Source of the DNA: Xiphias gladius
Lineage: Eukaryota; Chordata; Actinopteri; Istiophoriformes; Xiphiidae
Length of the DNA stretch: 64,000 nucleotides
Direction of reading: 5' to 3'
NCBI RefSeq assembly: GCF_016859285.1
Contig: NC_053417.1
Coordinates: 16,627,206-16,691,205, forward strand
In this document: positions 59,501 through 64,000 of the stretch, in pieces
Numbering within the stretch: position 1 is the first letter of the stretch
How the letters are laid out: each line of letters starts with the position of its first letter
Program-made: the position numbers and the translations under genes
The notes under the pieces: model-generated
Databases searched by the model: none
The model's input: only the letters and a program-made list of their open reading frames with translations
What the model was told of the DNA's origin: nothing

Positions 59501-60720
59501 GCTGTCGAGCTGGCAGCCAACACCAAGGTTGGTATGCCACCTTGTGTTAAAGCCTGTCCAGTAAGTTGTCTTCAAAATGACAAGGGAGTAACATTCTAAT
59601 GTTTTAACGCATCACTCTATATTTTCAGGGTATCTGCTTCATCCGTACCAGCAGACCAGATACTGCAGTCCTCTACTCTCCAGATGAGAAGTTTCAAGTG
59701 GGCGAAGCCAAGGTAATGGTCAATGCCAATTTTACACACATCAATCCTTTTGCACAAAGTAGCTATTGGCAACAAAAGAGTTGGGACTGGACACCAGAAC
59801 TGATATAGAAATGAATGTCTACTTCACCAGGTGGTGCGCCAGTCTGACAATGATCAGGTTACCGTGATTGGAGCTGGTGTTACTCTGCATGAGGCCCTTG
59901 CTGCTGCTGATATGCTGGCCAGTGAAGGTAAACTCACATTGCCCTCTAGTGGATAGATGTAGGAATTAGTGTGAGGCCTACATCTCAAAACCACCTTCTA
60001 CAATTCCAGTGTGTTTGTAAGTATGGGAAATGGGGTCATCTGCACAGTTACCTGGCATGGCCAAATAAAAAATCTGTAATTTCCTAATGAATTCCTCTAG
60101 GAAAGAACATCCGAGTTATTGACCCGTTCACCATCAAGCCCCTGGATGCCTCTACCATTTTGGCGAGTGCCAGAGCCACAGGAGGACATATCATCACTGT
60201 GGAGGATCACTACAAGGAGGGTGCGTTGTTTTTCTGTTTTTATGCTTGAGTGTCTTGTCACAGGGTTCTTAAACCATGTGCCATAGATGTTTTTAAGAAT
60301 TTTTAGGCTTTGATTAATGCTAAGAATACACAAGGATTGCAAACACGTTAAGCGGTACTGGTTGACCCCCAATAGTGAGATTTTAAGAAAATTCTAGGTA
60401 GAGGGATTTTGTACAGAGATTTTTCTTGAGCTACCTGTGTCTAATAAGACAGCATCTTATTGGGTCCTGCTTTGTGGTTGCTCTAATTAAAGAGATCACT
60501 TGTATCGCCAGGATTGTCTGCCTCTCTGATCTGTCTCCTCTGTCCAGGTGGTCTTGGTGAAGCAGTGCTGTCAGCAGTGGGCACCGAGCCCGGTATTGTT
60601 GTGAACCGGCTGGCAGTGTCTGGTGTGCCCCGCAGCGGAAAGCCCCAAGAGCTGCTCGACATCTTTGGCATCAGCGCCAAGCACATTGCTAAGGCCGTGC
60701 GTCAGACCTTTGCAAACTAA
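53541..60720 (+). CDS. tkt: Transketolase
   Basis: A cytosolic thiamine-diphosphate enzyme of the non-oxidative pentose phosphate pathway. It moves two-carbon units between sugar phosphates. I read 14 coding exons: 53541-53647, 55851-55968, 56081-56194, 56324-56421, 57169-57360, 57839-57966, 58058-58254, 58572-58736, 59152-59308, 59397-59527, 59629-59712, 59831-59927, 60101-60220 and 60548-60720. They join in frame to 626 residues (human 623). The cofactor-binding motif starts at [13 protein letters not shown] and runs to ILDVNR. Other family marks are [12 protein letters not shown] (proton-transfer His), SKGHAAP, LGQGLG, the catalytic Glu in [24 protein letters not shown] and [11 protein letters not shown]. 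The C-terminal domain ends KAVRQTFAN. It matches TKT rather than TKTL1, which lacks part of the cofactor site. Teleosts have two tkt copies; which one is not decided here. Confidence 0.96.
54876..54903. repeat. Long T run in tkt intron 1
   Basis: A run of about 28 T after AAACCTG, one of several in this 2.2-kb intron (others near 55186, 55440 and 55627). No gene was seen elsewhere in the intron. Confidence 0.85.
56836..56872. repeat. (TTTTA)n microsatellite in a tkt intron
   Basis: About seven TTTTA units followed by further T- and TTTA-rich sequence to about 56920. Confidence 0.85.
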
Positions 60721-61492
60721 GGACTGCACCAGAGCTCCTACTTGTTGCTCCGTTGAATCTCAACCAACTTTCTGCCTAACTTACCGCTCCCTGGCATGAT
60801 CACATGAAGACCTGTTAACTTCTCTATGCTCCATCTGGCTAGCAGTGTGCTAGCCTTGTATTATTATCACAGCTCAAGAGAGATTGGGATAGGAGTGCAG
60901 TGTGGTCAAAGCCTGTAGTGTTAATAATATTCCTCCCTGTATACACCTTGTAGTAACCTCTTCCCAGATGGGTTCTGTTCTTCCTGCGACAACATTCCTT
61001 TCTTTTATCCTATATCTTGTTTTCAAATTGTGTCTTGGAAGTGGCTCAGACAAAGGCATCATGGAATACTGTAAATGTTGGATTTAAAAACCCCTGTCAT
61101 ACCAGCAGCCTGTCGATGCTCTGATCCCTTGTGAAGTGTCAGGCCACAACTTCTGTTGCATTCCAACCATCTTTTCTTTTCCACATTCCTGATGTCCATG
61201 CCTCCATGTCAACTCACTTGGCTGGCATTCATGGCCATCCTTTTCTAAGAAGCACTTTTACAGTTTGTCATAGATCTAATGTACTAGAATACTTTTTGTA
61301 GTTGTGGCAGTCTTTAATGCTTGAGCTGAGGTCGAACTACTCTTCACAGACCCAGAGTGTGAAAAGTCTAACCAGCTTAGTTAAGAACTGTTTGAGCATT
61401 CCTTATTCTTCCTGACTACATAGGCATCACCCAATGTTACTGGCGTTCCAGGTCACCTGTCATCCTGTTATTGCTGTGATGTGCTGAATAAA
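60721..61492 (+). other. tkt: 3' UTR of tkt with poly(A) signal at 61487-61492
   Basis: Non-coding sequence between the tkt stop and an AATAAA in GTGCTGAATAAAAAAATAATG. Confidence 0.65.
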
Positions 61493-61654
61493 AAAATAAT
61501 GAACCTAATGCCATTTGTTGTCTTTTTGTTTATCACTGGCTTTATGCATGAACATATTTTGTACAGGCATTAATGGTTCCCAGAGGGTAAATCCTAAAAT
61601 TTTGTTGATCTTTTTACTTGCAAAACAAGAACCTTCCCATAAACCTCAGGCATA

Positions 61655-61825
61655 CTTGGTGTTTTAGTCCTAGTTAGCCAGTGCAGCAGCATGCTAATAA
61701 AACTAAACAAAAGTGGTAAACATGCCTGCTTTGCATCAGCATGTTAGTGTTTAGCTCAAAGCATCACTGTGCTTAAGTACACCTCACAGAGCTGCTAGCA
61801 TGGCTGTAGATGTTTAGTTGTGATA
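61655..61825. repeat. Dispersed 'AGCTGCTAGCATGGCTGTAGA' repeat
   Basis: The block has AGCATGCTAATAAAACTAAAC, CATCAGCATGTTAGTGTTTAG and CCTCACAGAGCTGCTAGCAT, then GGCTGTAGATG. I know this combination as a frequent short non-coding repeat of percomorph fish. It lies in the gap after tkt. Confidence 0.55.
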
Positions 61826-62468
61826 TAGTTTTACTGACTGTCTGCAACACGTAGCTTATACAAATAAGTCTCAGATTTTATAGAGCTGGCAGTTGTTTGA
61901 CTGTCTAAGCCACATTTATTGTGTGAGAAAACAAGGTAGTAAAGTTGTGGTGAGATGTCAGGAAAAAGTTCAATAGTTTACAGAAGGGATGGTAGAAAAA
62001 AAATGTTTATTGTATCTTAGACCAGCAACTGTCACCAAGGAGGTTGGTTATGGTGGATATCCTAGACTTCAGTATCATTCTCTGCAGTGGAAATTGTTAA
62101 CAAGGGTGTTGTCAGACTGAGGTTAAGGAAAGGGTTGAATTAGGTCAGAGGATTACCTCATGTTCCTGTCTAGATTTAAATGAAAAGTCTTTGGACAACA
62201 TCACTATTTACCTTGGAGGATCAAATAAGGTACTTAGTGTTTAGTGCTAAGTTGTCCAGTGTGCCATTTGGAATATGTCTGGGTTCTACTGTCATCTCTC
62301 TCATCAGCTGGTCTCCAGTTGCAGAAAAACAAATCCCTATGTATGGCCAAGAACTAATGCTTAATTTTGATACATTTTTCAAACAGCTGATACTATAAAT
62401 TAACCTTGTCACTCAAAGAAGTGGTTGTCCGGAACATAACATCCATATACATGTACATTTCAACAGTT

Positions 62469-62501
<33 letters not shown>

Positions 62502-63474
62502 TTACTAAGCAAATAAAGAGGGGCTGTCATCAGGTTTCAGCCCACAGTGAAAATCCCAGTTTGGCTCTACACTCAGCCAGTGGCACCTGCTTGGCTTGGC
62601 GTTGAGTGTGAGGATGCACACATGCCAGAGTACATGTACGGTACGTATGTACAGCATGTAAAGGCGAGTTCATTGTTCATTTCTCAGAGGTCATGTTTGT
62701 TTTCTTACATAGATGCCAGTGGAGCTTAGCCAAACAAGGTTGACTCCGGCCTGAACTGTCTACCAACCCTGTCTCTTGTTGGAAAAGGTCCAAGTTCAGC
62801 ATACACTACTCAGATTCAGTCAGGAGAAAAACACAAAACTCACAGTAGATCACAAATTCAAGTGTCGAACCACATGACAATATCCAACTGGAATCTATCG
62901 CAGGTGTATGAAACATATTGTTTTCCAGTTTCTATCTTTTGCTCCCTGTCAGTCTCCTATCTCCTCCACAAACCTCTGTCTTTCCACCTAGTGTTAGCAG
63001 ACAGTTATGAAAGGGAGAGGAGACAAGGAGGGGCAGGGCGGGTCTGTGTATTTCATGGTACGATGAACAAGGGCCCTTATTAACAATGTGAGACTTTCTT
63101 TTTTTTTTTTTTTGACCATTCGGCCTCCCAGATATTCCTTCCCATCCTCTCGGTCTTTCTTCATTTTAGCTTTCACTCTGAGGAGGGGACATGAGCAACA
63201 CGTTTTAGAACCGCTTTAGGCTGAGTCACAACAGAGAAACTTCACAGCAGAATTTACTCCCAGTGTTCAAAATCTGAAACTCTGGGGTTTTCTGGAGATT
63301 TATCCTCTTCTGTGAACTGTCACGTTGGCTGCTACTCACAGAGTTTCTTCCCTTTGGCATAATTATCTGCACTTTCTGTGGATTTGCTTCTTCCTCGATT
63401 CAGCCCTGAAGATCTAAAAGTTTTGGACTTTTTTTCTCCAACTGAAATAGCTTGAATTGGGTCCACATCCATCA
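61826..63474. other. Gap after tkt and upstream region of the right-edge gene
   Basis: Apart from a (GT)n tract at about 62470-62500 and a T run near 63098, nothing is recognised. Short frames on both strands lack similarity or splice context. Part of 63200-63474 is probably the promoter and 5' UTR of the gene at 63475. Confidence 0.35.
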
Positions 63475-64000
63475 ATGCAAACACCAAGGACATGGATTGT
63501 GTTCATTTGTCTGAGTGGCCCAGTTTTATCAGGACTAAGCCTAAACTCTTGGCATGATATGGATGCATACTTTGAAACTTCTTCTGAGGCACCTGAATTA
63601 GAAACAGCAGCCATTCTTCCACCAAGAATTGATAAAGCAGTGACCCTGTTAGATACAAATGTTTCAAGTGCAACCCTTCCTGCTGGTAAGCTATTTTTTT
63701 TGTCTGCCTGCTCTTGGACAAAAATTTTTTTAATGACTGAAATAGTTTTAAGTTGTTCAATTCATACATTGGATTGAAAAATAAACGTTTTGAGTTGTTT
63801 ACATCTGTAGCTGCTTCCCCCCCCCCCTCTTCTGGTTTGTTTGGTGTCATCTCTGTGAAGAAGAGATTGAGGATCAGCGCCTACAGATGGAAGCAGAAGA
63901 GGAGATGGAGCAAAGAGTTGATTTCAGAAAGCCGGAGGCTGGTAGAAGAAGGAGGAGTGCCTGGGGGAGGAGGAAACATGCAGCTACAGTGGAGGCCACT
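63475..64000 (+). CDS. Start of an unidentified secreted precursor (partial)
   Basis: An ATG at 63475 opens with a short polar stretch and a hydrophobic core (WIVFICLSGPVLSG) that reads as a signal peptide. About 50 acidic residues follow, with one N-glycosylation motif (NVSS), up to a donor at 63686 (CCTGCTG then GTAAGC). A likely second exon starts at 63861 after a pyrimidine-rich stretch and GTGAAG. In the matching phase it reads EEIEDQRLQMEAEEEMEQ, then RRRRSAWGRRKHAAT, and runs open to the window edge. The tetra-arginine looks like a furin-type cleavage site, so a cleaved secreted factor is possible. I do not recognise the family, and the second exon start could be 63864 instead. Confidence 0.45.

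Noticed and set aside
63503-63850. A 115-codon minus-strand frame near the right edge
   Set aside because: It overlaps the better-supported + strand signal-peptide exon and has no recognisable features.

Overview
This is nuclear DNA from a ray-finned fish, most likely a percomorph teleost. The genes are multi-exon with short GT-AG introns, and the proteins are close to vertebrate orthologues. The repeats are types I remember from teleost genomes: a hAT-type MITE, a worn tRNA-SINE, the 'GGCTGCAACTAA' dispersed repeat, and many CA, CT and TA/GATA microsatellites. No rRNA, tRNA or CRISPR array was recognised, and nothing viral was seen. All identities come from reading the sequence against remembered protein families; no search was run.

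Layout, with every recognised gene on the + strand: (1) 563-2056, last coding exon and 3' UTR of a gene I do not recognise. (2) about 5560-19017, uba1, the E1 ubiquitin-activating enzyme (25 coding exons, 1057 residues). (3) 19760-25768, an arhgef3 (XPLN)-type RhoGEF (527 residues). (4) 27106-31948, a usp21-type deubiquitinase (404 residues). (5) about 33180-37641, rhoa (193 residues). (6) about 38000-48308, rbm10, an RNA-binding splicing regulator (947 residues) with an eroded C-terminus. (7) 49625-52164, lrrc23, a radial-spoke LRR protein of motile cilia (323 residues). (8) 53541-61492, tkt, transketolase (626 residues). (9) 63475 to the right edge, the first exons of an unidentified secreted precursor.

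Two themes run through the set. Ubiquitin: uba1 charges ubiquitin and the usp21-type enzyme removes it. Rho signalling: an XPLN-type exchange factor lies about 8 kb upstream of rhoa, its known kind of substrate. In human (from memory) UBA1 and RBM10 are on Xp11 and RHOA, TKT and ARHGEF3 are on 3p, two regions that share paralogues (UBA7, RBM5/6), so the window may preserve an older mixed linkage.

The parts most worth a second look are: two RFX X-box-like palindromes upstream of the ciliary gene lrrc23; a roughly 590-bp sequence present twice inside rbm10, the second copy interrupting a decayed duplicate of an rbm10 exon; loss of the G-patch core from rbm10; and the splice-junction layout around the two alternative start codons of uba1. 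I found no clearly new multi-gene system.
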